DNA of 64,000 bases, taken from the NCBI GenBank assembly GCA_003868215.1, contig QWDQ01000022.1, forward strand, positions 186,001-250,000. Direction: 5' to 3'. Below the pieces are notes generated by a model, which saw nothing but the letters and a program-made list of their open reading frames with translations, ran no database searches and had not been told where the DNA came from. This stretch comes from Pseudophaeomoniella oleicola. Lineage: Eukaryota; Ascomycota; Eurotiomycetes; Phaeomoniellales; Phaeomoniellaceae. The position numbers were made by a program, and so were the translations under genes. Shown here piece by piece: positions 22,604-33,073 of the stretch (the first letter of the stretch is position 1; each line of letters begins with the position of its first letter).

Positions 22604-23595
22604 TGGGCGGCTCTCTACATACACTGTATGACGAGGATGATGATGATGATAATAATTATGCATGGTTGGATTTACGTATACGAACGATTGATTCGGGCGT
22701 CTGGTGAATCTCAACTTTGGTACTTAAAAATTACTTTCCTAATGGGGGCATTCTGGGGCTAGATCCTAAGTCATCATCAGATACTATGTGACTACTACGG
22801 ATCATATGGACTAGGACCACCCAGTACCAGATCATGTAGTGCTACAATGTATCAGCTCGCCCACGCACGCCATACATACTACTCGACAGCCATGCATGAC
22901 TCGACTGCCGAGGATCTGCTAACACCGAGCGACATCTTCGATCTCGGTACTCTACATGTCATCTAAGAGTCCAAGCCATCTACCTATTCCGACTCCTTCC
23001 ACAAAGCCCTCTCTCTATTTCAGGAAGTGTGCTTGTTCACCCCTCTCGCTATCTCTAGAGTATCCTCGTACAACCCTTGAGGCCTTCTCTATCAACCTCG
23101 CAAGATGTGGGGAAGTTGTTTTTGCCTGATGTTGCCGCAATCGGTTTAGTCTGGATCTTCCCCGCAGACTATTCCTTCTCTCGTATTTCACGATGTTGAG
23201 CTGCGTCATTGTTCTCTTTCATTATTACTACATCGCCATCAGATCCAACTATTTCTTGAGTTCCCCTTTGCTTCAAACTTCGGGTTTTGCAGTGATGCTA
23301 TTCGGTGTCTGTTTCATCAGCTCGGCGATTATGAGTAAAGTCCGATACAGCGGGGTTTAATGTCCCTCTGCTGCTTGCCAAACTCCGCTGGTCCATCGGG
23401 GAGAGTATTGCAATAGTTCATTGAAAAAGGTATATATAGGAACTGTTTCATCCATCAATTTCACATCAACACTTACATCCTTCAATCTCTCAATTGGTCT
23501 AAATTGTTCTCATTGAGTTGGTAAGCATTAAAGCAGTTTGAACCAAACATATTGAATTATCATCGCAAGTGACGGCAACTATTACTAGCACCAGA
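22604..23595. other. Intergenic, no gene recognised
   Basis: Contains the 3' flank of the CP-repeat gene and the promoter of the MDR gene. Short frames only. Confidence 0.5.
23431..23438 (+). promoter_or_regulatory. TATA box of the MDR oxidoreductase gene
   Basis: TATATATA lies about 160 bp upstream of the ATG at 23596, leaving room for a leader of about 130 bases. Position-based assignment. Confidence 0.4.
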
Positions 23596-24654
23596 ATGTC
23601 TTCCAGTGCCCCTCCCTCTGGCGAGCATTTCGCTGCTATCATCCCCGAGAAGCTACATCGGTTTACAGTCGTCGCACGACCGACACCGAAGCCAGGTCCT
23701 AATGAGTACCTGATCGAAGTCAAAGCCATTGCCGTGAATCCAATCGACTACTACCAGCGTGACTTTGGCAGACCTCAGGACCTTCAATATCCGGCCGTGC
23801 TGGGAAGTGATATTGCCGGCATAATCGTGAGCGCAGGCTCCGATCTCTCGTCATCCTCACCCAAGCCCGGGGATCGAGTGGCCGCCTTTGCCCCGTCTTT
23901 CTACGAAAAGGGTGCCCACGATTACGGAGCGTTCCAGAAATATGTGCGGATGCCAGCGGAGAATGTCGCTCCACTTCCTGACAGCATCACCTTCGAAGAG
24001 GGTTCTATTCTCCCCATGGCCGTCGAGACCGCATGGGCAGGCTGGTACAGCATCGGAATCTCCCACGATGCAAAGTATACGCCTGCTGATAAACAGGCTG
24101 TTCTCGTCTGGGGAGGCGCCACCAGCGTGGGTACTGCAGCGATTCAATCTGCGAGACTGATGGGATTTACCATCTACACCACTGCGAGCGAAAAACATCA
24201 CGATTACCTCAAGAAGCTAGGGGCAACTCACACCTTCGACTACAAGGCTGACGGGGTTGTCTCTCAGATCGTGGATGCAGTGAAGAAGGATGGCGTCACC
24301 ATGACTGTTGGATACGCTGCTGCTCCAAACTCACTCGTCCCCTGCCAAGAGATTCTCAGACTCACGAAGGGAGATGCTACCGCGAAGCTGGCCCATGCTC
24401 CACCTCTGCCGCCAGACTCTCCAACAGTCGAAGGGGTTGTGGCGAAATTTGTCATGGCGCCCAATGAGTTGAAGGCGCGGGACGCCCACTTCTACCGGAC
24501 ATTCCGTGTGTGGCTGGCCGAGAAGCTGGCATCAGGAGAATTCGTACCCAGTCCACAGATTCAAATCGTGGATGGAGGTCTCGAGAGTGTGAATGCGGCA
24601 TTGGATCTTTTGAAAGGTGGAGTCAGTGGTACGAAGCTCGTTGTCCCCATTTAG
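23596..24654 (+). CDS. Zinc-independent MDR oxidoreductase (quinone/trans-enoyl reductase type)
   Basis: NADPH-dependent reductase of the medium-chain dehydrogenase/reductase superfamily. One exon of 352 residues from the first ATG of the frame (23596, MSSSAPPSGE). The GroES-like N-terminal domain has AIAVNPIDYYQRDFG and PAVLGSDIAGIIV (67-79). The Rossmann motif is VWGGATSVGTAAIQ (171-184, GGATSVG 173-179). The usual zinc ligands are missing and the P(I/V)D motif replaces them, typical of fungal enoyl-reductase-like and quinone-reductase-like members. Such proteins occur both as stand-alone reductases and as partners of polyketide synthases. No synthase is near, so a stand-alone role is more likely. 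Substrate unknown. Confidence 0.9.
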   Translation: MSSSAPPSGEHFAAIIPEKLHRFTVVARPTPKPGPNEYLIEVKAIAVNPIDYYQRDFGRPQDLQYPAVLGSDIAGIIVSAGSDLSSSSPKPGDRVAAFAPSFYEKGAHDYGAFQKYVRMPAENVAPLPDSITFEEGSILPMAVETAWAGWYSIGISHDAKYTPADKQAVLVWGGATSVGTAAIQSARLMGFTIYTTASEKHHDYLKKLGATHTFDYKADGVVSQIVDAVKKDGVTMTVGYAAAPNSLVPCQEILRLTKGDATAKLAHAPPLPPDSPTVEGVVAKFVMAPNELKARDAHFYRTFRVWLAEKLASGEFVPSPQIQIVDGGLESVNAALDLLKGGVSGTKLVVPI

Positions 24655-26270
24655 GGAGAGGAAGAAACCGGAGAATCTCGGGCGTATGCTGCCCTTGATT
24701 CGGATGAGCCACTCCTGCCAGACTGCATCTCCTAGGTAGGTGGTCAAGAGAACACAACAATACAAGAATTTCAAGATCTCAGTGGACGATTCATGACACA
24801 GTGTATGCCTGTAATCGCACTGACATCGGTTTGGGACTGGTAGCGTAGACAGATCTCCATCGCTGCAAAAGCTGATCAAACTTGGTCGCTTATGGTGACA
24901 ATCCATCCCACAGTGCTCTAGATCGAAGTGTGCTGCCATGCAAGGTTAGCAAGATACCTGATATGCCCATTAGCTACCTGCTGCCTGATCTTCGAACCCT
25001 TCCAATAGCAATGATTTAAGGGACTATGGTAACTGGTGCACGATTTAGGTCCTTGGAAAACGGTCAGTCGGTGTACGGAAGAGGTCCCCAGAAGGGCAAA
25101 AGGCGACTGACCGGTATTGCCTCAATCAGCAGTAGATACTAGAAGTGGACGTTCAATGGTCACATGGCCTGGATTAGTTCGGCGGCTGCCATGACAAGCT
25201 GAGAAGAAGTTGAAGCAGAGGATTCCAGTAGCGAAAGGAAACAAAGCAGTTTCTCCCTTCTTAGTCATACTAATACCTCGGTTATGAAGCAAACCGTCTC
25301 TATGCTAAAGATGTAGCCTCTTGGCGCGGACTTCCCCTGAGCTCGACGATGACTTGTGACGATAAAACAGAGCTGCTATTTACATCACAATTTGGGGATG
25401 AAGGTGTTTTCATTGCGATCTATTGTCCATTTACGTTCTCAAAGATGAGTCATGAGTCATGATACGATGATACGTCTGGCTCACCTGCATGTGTTGCTTT
25501 CATCGTCATCATCAACACCGACGTTTCTGTGAGTGAAATTGCAAACTACAACACCAACGCTAATGGGCGGCTCCGGTCATTAGTGCTGATACCAAGTCAG
25601 GCACCGTCCAGTAGGGCTATCCATCCCTCGGCAATATTGTTGTGCTGTACTTCTTAGACGACAGTTGACAATTTCCGACAGGCGCTTTTGTTCATCTTCT
25701 TTTTGGCAAGCTTCCGAATAGTCCAAGGCTGGAATACGAACTACTTATGTCACTACGGAAAACGCCCCGTTGGCCCTGAAATTAGATCTTCGGTGGGAAT
25801 TGTAAAGACACTATTCGCGAACTAGATCATCACGCTTTCCTTTTTCAGTAATAAGCTGGTTCTGGTCGCCCAATCGCCTCAGTTCTAGAGCGCCTCGATT
25901 GCTTTAGCTCTGGCTTCTCGATGATTTCTGAAGGCAGCAAGGTAGAACCCGCTTCGGCGGTTTGGAATAGTCCAGCTGTTTAACATGATGAACATCATAC
26001 TTATATATACAAGAGCTAGGTGCAATGTTTTTCAACAGAGAGTGTTCATTCATTGAGAGTAGGCCACCTTTCGTTTGTGTGCCTTTTTACGACACTCTTT
26101 TTGCTCGTTTTCTTGTCTTGAGACGATAGCGACAACTTGCTTTGTATGCACAGCAAAGAACACACATAGGATGCATTAGACGAACTCGCGCTGTCGCATC
26201 AAAGAAACCAGTCACACGCAGCATTGGTCAAGCGCCCAACTAAATACATACTGGCTTCAAGATCAGTACA
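24655..26270. other. Intergenic, 1.6 kb, no gene recognised
   Basis: Long upstream region of the membrane-protein gene at 26271. I saw no tRNA fold, no splice-consistent exons and no repeat except short AT-rich patches. A TATA-like TTATATATA lies near 26001. Confidence 0.45.
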
Positions 26271-27668
26271 ATGACGCTCATTTCGATGTCCTCCTTTTTC
26301 ACCACGACCTTGTGGTTGATTGTTTCCCAATATGTCTTGCTCGCCTCAGCGGTGACCTATGGGATCTGGCCCTCGTCCGTTTTAGCGACAGGCTCATCAG
26401 AACTTGATGCAACCTACGGCGATTCGGCTTCTGACTCATATTACAGTGATTACGTTAGTTACTATTCGACCAATGCAGTCGACAACGATCAGACGACGTG
26501 TTGGAGTGATGCTACCGTCAATCATTTTCCGGACAACCTGACTATCAGTTGGTATACCACCGTGGACTCGGATTCGGAGGAAGACCCTGGAGTCGATGTC
26601 GGCTACAACTTTGGTGACCTCGCTGGCGTCTTTGTTATATCTGACGCTCAAGGATGGATCGAAGAGTACAGGGTCTTGATGTGGAATCAATCATCGGATT
26701 TGTCCTCGGATTCGTATTACGATACGGACGACTACCTTGACGACGACGACGATGAAGACGGAGGAAGCTGGATCGAACTGGCACACGTTTCAGGCATCCA
26801 ATCAAACCATTCAGTTGCGGTATTCAGTCAAATAATCCCTGGAACAATCAGCTCTGGTGATGACGACGACAGCTCTTCCTCTGTGTATTCCTCTTATTCC
26901 AGTACCACAGCAACCATCAAGATCGAAGTTCTCAGCGCCCAGAATTCTTCATCGGGAGATTATACCAGGATCACAGAGGTGTACCCGATCTATACCTGGG
27001 GCCTCGACAACGATTCAACCGCCAACATCACCGTGTCGACTCTCCCAGTCTCATCTTTGGGTGTTACTTTCACAAGCCCAGATTCGTTATCATCCTCTTC
27101 CTCCATTTCCTCCACTTCCCCCTACTACGGCTCCTCAGACTCGTCATCAACCGACAGCGACTACGACGATGGCGACGATTACAACAGCGGTCACACTTAC
27201 GCGTCCTACGTCGGTACCGTCTTCGGCATTGTGCTCGGCGGTGTCATCTTCCTCGCCCTCGTCGCCGGCCTTGCATGGTGGCTCGGATTCCGCCACGCCA
27301 AGAAGAGATTCGGTGCTGGCGCCGGTGCCATCGTCGATCCAGAATCACAACAAACCACATCAACACTAGCAGCAGCAGCGCCGGCAGCACCAGCAGAACA
27401 TGGCCAACCGATCGTCTCCGATCAAGAAAAAAGCGCCCCGTCCGCACCCACCGCGGCCCCGGAAATGACTCATCAACAACAACAGCCCACAGCGGAACAT
27501 GCGACAACCACGACGACCACGCAAGAACCCAAAGAAGAAGAAATCCCAAACAGCCATCCTCCTGTGACCACTACAAATGCCCAGTCTTCTCCTGCTCCTT
27601 CTTCGTCATCATCAACGCCCGTCGAATCCACCACCAGCACGAACGAGAAAGTTCATAATGATGCCTGA
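26271..27668 (+). CDS. Single-pass membrane protein with discoidin-like ectodomain and Ser/Asp-rich stalk
   Basis: Intronless, 465 residues. Residues 1-27 form a signal peptide. The ectodomain (about 30-245) contains AVDNDQTTCWSD, a Tyr/Gly-rich strand YNFGDLAGVFVISD, EEYRVLMWNQ and WIEL. This order resembles the F5/8 type C (galactose-binding-like) fold, although two strongly acidic low-complexity inserts (about 150-165 and 196-210) interrupt it. A Ser-rich stalk (262-311) leads to one membrane helix (about 313-341, followed by basic RHAKKR). The cytoplasmic tail (342-465) is Ala/Pro/Thr/Gln-rich. Overall architecture resembles fungal wall-stress or adhesion sensors. Ligand and partners are unknown. 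It starts at ATG 26271; a second ATG at codon 6 is equally possible. Confidence 0.8.
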   Translation: MTLISMSSFFTTTLWLIVSQYVLLASAVTYGIWPSSVLATGSSELDATYGDSASDSYYSDYVSYYSTNAVDNDQTTCWSDATVNHFPDNLTISWYTTVDSDSEEDPGVDVGYNFGDLAGVFVISDAQGWIEEYRVLMWNQSSDLSSDSYYDTDDYLDDDDDEDGGSWIELAHVSGIQSNHSVAVFSQIIPGTISSGDDDDSSSSVYSSYSSTTATIKIEVLSAQNSSSGDYTRITEVYPIYTWGLDNDSTANITVSTLPVSSLGVTFTSPDSLSSSSSISSTSPYYGSSDSSSTDSDYDDGDDYNSGHTYASYVGTVFGIVLGGVIFLALVAGLAWWLGFRHAKKRFGAGAGAIVDPESQQTTSTLAAAAPAAPAEHGQPIVSDQEKSAPSAPTAAPEMTHQQQQPTAEHATTTTTTQEPKEEEIPNSHPPVTTTNAQSSPAPSSSSSTPVESTTSTNEKVHNDA

Positions 27669-28175
27669 TAATGCTACCAGATACCTACCTAATATTGCCG
27701 CAAGCCCGCCACACCTTCTACTATATATCTGCTTGCTACATAAAGTCTTAGTTGAGAGAGCGAAATTTTGATACCCCTTCCCTTTTTTTTTTTTTCATTT
27801 AGTTTAGTCATGATAATCTACTTAGTGTCATAGCTATCTTCCTAGGTCCCGTAGCTACTAATTACAGATGTAGTTGGTTAGTATGTGATCTGTACCTAAC
27901 TTACTACCTCGATAAAACCAATCTATCTACTTACACACCTACCTACCTACCACTACCTCTTCTCAACTTTTATCAATCACGTGTTGCAGAGAAAGCAAGT
28001 ACATGCATAGATCAAGATCTTACTTTCACTACGATTAGGGGCTCGCTTATCATCTGATGAGTGACTACATGGCGGGTGTCTACCCGGTGGGTTGGGAATA
28101 GAGGCAATTAAGGAAGATGGCTGATGAAAGTAACTTTTTTTTTTTCCATTGTATCTTGACCAACATTTGACGACA
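27669..28175. other. Convergent 3' intergenic with motif repeats
   Basis: Contains poly(T) tracts (27785-27795 and 28135-28145), which may mark transcript ends, and a long TACC/TAGG motif cluster at about 27836-27955. No gene. Confidence 0.5.
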
Positions 28176-29007
28176 TTACCACTTCTCGACAGCAGGTCGA
28201 ATATCGATCTCCCACGTAAACGAAGTTCTCGGTTGAGTGTGCAACCACCAATACGCCCGTGCGATGCTTTCCGGACTGATTTTGCCTTCCGGATGGCCCT
28301 CGTTGGACTTCCGATCCTTGCCCCAGGGGGTGTCGATCCCGCCGTCGATGATCACGTGTGCGATATGGATGCCCTGGGGACCGAATTCTTTGGCCAACGA
28401 CTGCGACGTGACGCGCAGTGAGGATTTGCCCGACGCAAAGGGCGCGTTGTGCAGCACGCCTCTGAGTGCCGCGGTCGCACCGGTAGCGAACAACGATGGC
28501 GGGTGGGGAGAGGTGTCTTTGGCGGCGAGGAGTAATGGCAGGGTTGCCTGGGCGAAATTGAAGTAGCCGACTGCATTGCTCTCGAATCCTCCCGTGTATT
28601 CCTTCAAGGTCATCTCGAGGAAAGGTTTCTTGACGTATCCGAAGCCGACATTGTAGACCGCTGCTGCTAACAGCAGAGTATCGCCGACTTGTTCTTTAAT
28701 GGTTGTAAAGGCCGACTGGACGGATGCCTGATCGACAACGTCCGCGACAATTCCAATGAACTCACTGACGCTGGAAGAAGACTTGAGCTCGGTGATCAGG
28801 GTGTCAAGCTTGTCTTTGGTCCGAGCGAGAAGCACCACCTTTGAGTAGTGTTTGGCGAATTCTCGGGCAACAGATGCACCTAGGTAGTAATCACTTGGTC
28901 AGGAGGAACTTGAAAAATAATGATAATACAGGCTGTGCAAGAGTATATTTACCGGTTCCAGAGCCGGCACCCGCAATCACAACATAGAAAGCTGGATCTG
29001 GTGCCAT
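28176..29007 (-). CDS. Atypical SDR-family protein with Phe in place of the catalytic Tyr
   Basis: Two exons (29007-28953 and 28879-28176; 73-bp intron) give 252 residues. The cofactor motif is AGAGSGTG at 12-19 (split by the intron). The usual NNAG is replaced by AAVYNVGFG. The active-site segment reads NAPFASGKSSLR, so the Tyr of YxxxK is Phe while Lys remains. This variant is common in a clade of bacterial and fungal 'SDR' proteins together with GIHIAHVIIDGGID, which is also present. Catalysis may therefore differ or be absent. The 3' splice site of the intron is CTACCTAG, made by the recurrent motif of this genome. It is divergent from a cupin gene at 29615, with about 600 bp between them. 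Confidence 0.88.
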
Positions 29008-29490
29008 CGTTTAGATAAATGACAGACTTGGGACTTTGCTTCCTTCGACGGTTTCTATCAAACCCGGTCGGTACCTTCAAGAACGAATGAAACGTGAAAA
29101 AATGTGAATTGATCTGTGAGCCAGGAATAATTAGACACACAGAGAGAGAGAGAGAAAGAGAGAGGCCAATCCTATTGCATCACCACCGCTGGCGAGTGAT
29201 AACCTGCCTTTTTAACCAAAAGTGGTATAGCGGATGGTGATGTGAGGCTAATGCAAGCTAATGCAAGCTAATGCAAGTTGATGACACGGGAAACCTTAAC
29301 CTTAAGTTGCGATTATGCCTGTTCGGGACTGCGGCAGAGTGAATACCACGTATATTCCACTTACATACCACGTATATTCCACTTACACATATATAACTAT
29401 GTACATACAATGTATATACCATGTATCCATCGTCAATAGGTACAGGTAGTGCTTCACAAAGACGCAGTGAGGTTAGTAATTAATTAGTGG

Positions 29491-29534
<44 letters not shown>

Positions 29535-29614
29535 ATATACTCTTTCTTCCCACAGAAGGATGACTTCTTGAGAGGCGTGAAGGAGCCCATCTCGACCTTC
29601 CCGCCATCATCATC
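29008..29614. promoter_or_regulatory. Divergent promoter between atypical SDR and cupin, with simple repeats
   Basis: Contains three to four copies of CTAATGCAAG-like units (about 29250-29282), a tandem 22-bp duplication carrying CCACGTATATTCCACTTAC (about 29344-29390), and a (GA)n tract of about 39 bp (29494-29532) next to TATATA (29534-29539). The TATA element lies 76 bp before the cupin ATG. Confidence 0.5.
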
Positions 29615-30226
29615 ATGTCTGACAAACCTCCCGTCCTTCGAGCTCCAAATGTTTACGTCACAGGTCAAATGAAAGAGGACGGCGACAGTAGTGTTGTTTT
29701 GCCTAGTAAACCTTTACAATGGTCGCTGAGGGATGATGGACGCCTGGCGGGGGCAAATGTGTTTGTGACAAATGAGGCACCGATCGATTTCAGTCATGGA
29801 AAAGGTATGTACCTAATTCATACCCTCCTCACAAGTCTTCATTTCCCCTTGTATATCTCTTAAACTAATTCTCACTTCGTGTCTCTTCATCATATAGACA
29901 TCGCCCTCAGCGAGAAAATCATCTCTTCCGGCACGTTAGGATTAGTCCATCCCGACGGCGCAATATGTCGCTATCTTGACGTCGCACCAGGGAACACAGA
30001 GCACTTGCACGAGACGCCGTCAATTGACTTTGTCGTATGTGTGCAGGGACGGATGCAGCTGAAACTCGACAGCGGGGATACGAGGATCATGGAAGCAGGG
30101 GATATTGTTGTTCAGAGAGGTACGATGCACGCGTGGAAGAATGCGAGTGAGACGGAGTGGTGTCGGCTTGTTGCTGTTATGATGCCTGCGAAGGAGAGGA
30201 TGGCTGGGGATGGTGGGAGGGATTGA
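29615..30226 (+). CDS. Cupin-domain protein
   Basis: Two exons (29615-29804 and 29898-30226; 93-bp intron) give 172 residues. The C-terminal half is a single cupin barrel with H99-L-H101 in the first motif, VVCVQGRMQLKLDSGD (strand with the conserved Gly), AGDIVVQRGTMHAW (second motif, H141) and a final strand RLVAVMMPA. The likely metal is Fe, Mn or Ni. The N-terminal region has LPSKPLQWSLRDDG, seen in fungal cupins of this type. Reaction unknown; members act as dioxygenases, isomerases or in secondary metabolism. It converges on a second cupin gene 185 bp away. Confidence 0.85.
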
Positions 30227-30410
30227 GTAGGAGGAAGTGTACCTAGGGGATTTGCAAAAGCCAATATCGTACGACCCGACATTCCAGGACAGCCAGAGAA
30301 TTCGGTATATATTGATGATTGTCATTCACGCTTATCAACAGAAGTTCAATTCTGGTTTATGGAATGGTCCTTATTCGAATACAGGCCATCATCTATAGCA
30401 GTGAGGAACC

Positions 30411-30815
30411 CTATGCCGCCCTTTTCTTGTAGTCCTCATCCGTCACAGCATCGAGCCACTTCGTCCCCCCCAACCCAATCGCCAGATGCGTCATCAAAGT
30501 CCCATCATCAGCTCCATGCCAATGTGTAGTTCCGGCCGGCGCCCAGATCATGTCTCCCTTCTGAATCCGCCTTGCCTCTCCGCCCTTGTCACAAATCCAA
30601 CCGCTTCCTTGGACCACCTGCAGCACCTGACCTTTTTCATGGGTGTGCCAGTGAGTGCGTGCGCAAGGCGTGAAGGTGACGTTGCCCATGGAGAACTCGG
30701 GGCTTGCGAAGATCATGTCGAGCCACACGTCGCCGGTGAAAGTCGATCCGACTTTTAAGGTGTTGGCTCCTTCTTTGGTTCCGCGGGGGATGATGATGGA
30801 GGTGGGTTGAGACAT
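30411..30815 (-). CDS. Cupin-domain protein (carboxymuconolactone-decarboxylase-associated type)
   Basis: Single exon, 134 residues from ATG 30815 (MSQPTSI). The frame extends upstream to 30869, but MSQPTS fits family starts. The cupin metal site is complete: H55, H57 and H59 around THWHTHEKGQ, Q64, then H98 and H100 in TTHWHGADD. The block GDVWLDMIF precedes it, as in small bacterial and fungal cupins linked to aromatic degradation and quercetinase-like proteins. Probably cytosolic metal-dependent enzyme; substrate unknown. It is convergent with the cupin at 29615 and divergent from the hydrolase at 31573. Confidence 0.88.
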   Translation of the reverse strand: MSQPTSIIIPRGTKEGANTLKVGSTFTGDVWLDMIFASPEFSMGNVTFTPCARTHWHTHEKGQVLQVVQGSGWICDKGGEARRIQKGDMIWAPAGTTHWHGADDGTLMTHLAIGLGGTKWLDAVTDEDYKKRAA

Positions 30816-31572
30816 TTTCTTGGAATGAGGTGTCGAGATTCGCCAAAATATAACGGTGGTTTTGGACACGTTTGTCTTGGACGTAGCGAACTTCCTTATG
30901 ACCCGGATAAGTTTTCTTTTTGTATGGTAAAATATAGCAAAGTTGTGGTGAAGATACGTATGAAAGAAGACAACACAGGAATTGGGCCGGGATTTAGTAC
31001 TTTGAGAGGCAACAACGAGGGGTCACAGACGAATGGGAATAGCAAATGGCGTTAAGTTAACGTGATCCAATAGTCCAATAGTGGCCGGAGATTGTAGGAG
31101 ATAGCGACGAGGAACGGGGTCGAACGGGGTCGAACGGGTACTTCGGAAATGCGGCATTTCGCCCTAATGCAAGTCGCTGACAACCATTCCGAACTTTGAT
31201 TTGCCGACATCAAACACACTTTTTACGCTTTTACTCTTTTTACTCTTTTTACTCTTTGTTTCATCCGGATTCCATCACAACGAGCACCGTTGCCAGCGAG
31301 TCAGGTAATTTTTGCAATGTATAGGCATTCCTTTTACATCCTTTCTTCCGAACAGTTTCACCATGTCTACGGACTTTGCACCGGGTTTTACTTGCCATAA
31401 GACCGAGGAAGAGTACGCGAGAGAAAGAGAAACTGTGCTGTCATGAATATAAAAGTAAACAGAGAGCATCTTTCATGGTTAGAACATCATCATTGTGAAA
31501 CATCATTTACTCATATCTCTTGATCTGAAATTAACATTCATACCTCCACATACACACACTTGATTGCCCCAG
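30816..31572. other. Divergent intergenic between cupin and hydrolase genes
   Basis: Contains short tandem repeats: TTTTTACTC units (about 31224-31257) and GGGGTCGAAC units (about 31116-31138). No gene. Confidence 0.5.
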
Positions 31573-32481
31573 ATGTCTCGAACCAGCGTGACATTTCCTA
31601 GCAGAGCCTTCACCCTCGCAGGTGACCTCTACACTCCCCCCAGCACAGCCTCCAACCGCAAACATGCTGCCATCGTCGTAGCTCATCCCTTCGGAGGCGT
31701 CAAAGAACAAACCGCAGGACTCTATGCTAAGAAGCTCGCCGAGAATGGTTTCATCACGCTAGCCTTTGACGCCGCTTACCAAGGAGCCAGCACGGGAGAG
31801 CCCCGTTACCTGGAAGATCCGGCCCAACGCGCGGAAGACATCAAGGCAGCGGTCACATATCTGTCTACGTTGGACGCTGTTGATAACAAGCGTATTGGCG
31901 CTTTGGGGATCTGTGCCGGAGGTGGCTATGTGCCGTACGCTGCGCAGGCCGATACCCGTATCAAGGCCGTCGCAACCGTCAGCGCAGTTGACATTGGCGG
32001 TCTCCTCACCCGCCCCTTCGGTGGCGGCCCGATCAAAGACGACCTCGCAGAATCCCTAGCCCAAGCCGGCCAGCTACGCATCGCCGAAGCCAAAGGCGAG
32101 CCAGCTCACCTGAGCCACATCGTCCCCCCCACCAAACCCGCCCCCGAATTCCCCGACCTATACAAGGAAGGTTTCGACTACTACTGCACGCCACGCGGCC
32201 AAAAACCGACCTCGCAAAACTGGTTCGTGTCTCGCAGCATCGACCTCATCGCCAACTACGACTCCTTCCACTTCAACGATATCATCTCTCCGCGTCCCCT
32301 CCTCATGATTGCGGGCTCTATCGCCGACACGCTTTACTTCAGTCAGGATGCGATCAAGAAGGCCAAGGAGCCCAAGGAGCTTTTCATCGTGGATGGAAAG
32401 ACTCACGTTGGTCTTTATGACGATACGAGTGTGACGCTGCCGAAATTGGTTGCTTTTATGGCGGCGAACCTTAGCAAGTAG
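31573..32481 (+). CDS. Dienelactone-hydrolase-like alpha/beta hydrolase
   Basis: Single exon, 302 residues from ATG 31573. The nucleophile elbow is GICAGGGY with Cys114 rather than Ser, as in dienelactone hydrolases. D252 (GSIADTLYF) and H278 (GKTHVGLYD) complete a triad. The N-terminal region HPFGGVKEQT (oxyanion side) and TLAFDAAYQG are characteristic of this fungal/bacterial YcjY-like clade. Probably cytosolic esterase, lactonase or acyl-transfer enzyme; substrate unknown. The stop codon is immediately followed by a TAGGTAAGGTACCTAGG motif cluster, so the element abuts the coding end. Cupins and an SDR on the left suggest a shared pathway. Confidence 0.9.
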   Translation: MSRTSVTFPSRAFTLAGDLYTPPSTASNRKHAAIVVAHPFGGVKEQTAGLYAKKLAENGFITLAFDAAYQGASTGEPRYLEDPAQRAEDIKAAVTYLSTLDAVDNKRIGALGICAGGGYVPYAAQADTRIKAVATVSAVDIGGLLTRPFGGGPIKDDLAESLAQAGQLRIAEAKGEPAHLSHIVPPTKPAPEFPDLYKEGFDYYCTPRGQKPTSQNWFVSRSIDLIANYDSFHFNDIISPRPLLMIAGSIADTLYFSQDAIKKAKEPKELFIVDGKTHVGLYDDTSVTLPKLVAFMAANLSK

Positions 32482-33073
32482 GTAAGGTACCTAGGTAGGT
32501 AGACACAAGGAAAGATAGGTTACTATACTAGTAGGTACCTAGGTAGTTAAATATCCCCAAATATACTGCTTGTCGCAAAACAGTCTCTCTCAAAACGGTA
32601 TGGACAGACAGGGACAGCAACAACATTAGGTACAGAAATCAGAGAGTAGGTAGGTACCTTATAAATTCCTTCCATTCCTTTTCTTTTCTTCAAGAGTACC
32701 TACTCTCTATACCTACCTACCTACCTACCTACGGTCTATCTTGCTTTACTAGCCTATCCGATTGGCAAGCCCAAAGCCACATCGCTCGTAGAACAGGCCT
32801 ATCCTTGCCTTCTGCGGCGATGACATTGCACTTGCTGTGTCAATCTGAGCCATGATGTTAAAGGACCCCCGACTGAACAGCCCCCTCACGTGCCTGATCA
32901 GTGACCAGTTCTGAGCTTTGAGGGAGATAACTCTCTCTCACTTCTTCTGATCGAACGCTGGTTCTCGATCGTGTTCCCCCTTGATCCGTATTCGTAGCTG
33001 GAAGACTCTCAAGATGCAAAGGTCACCTTGACTAGATCGGTCTGATCGTGGCGGTCAGGTTCGCTCGGTGAGC
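32482..33073. other. Intergenic with dense TACC/GGTA motif
   Basis: Motif clusters at about 32482-32550 and 32646-32740. No gene recognised. It separates the hydrolase from the decayed HET gene. Confidence 0.5.

Noticed and set aside
22112-22714. 200-codon minus-strand frame and a 170-codon plus-strand frame overlapping the CP-repeat gene
   Set aside because: Both are shadows of the strongly periodic frame at 22151-22603 and lack any family signal.
24655-26270. Possible tRNA or other RNA gene in the long intergenic stretch
   Set aside because: No A-box/B-box pair with a foldable cloverleaf was found by eye.
28176-32481. Interpretation as a full secondary-metabolite cluster
   Set aside because: No polyketide, peptide or terpene synthase, regulator or transporter lies within the group.
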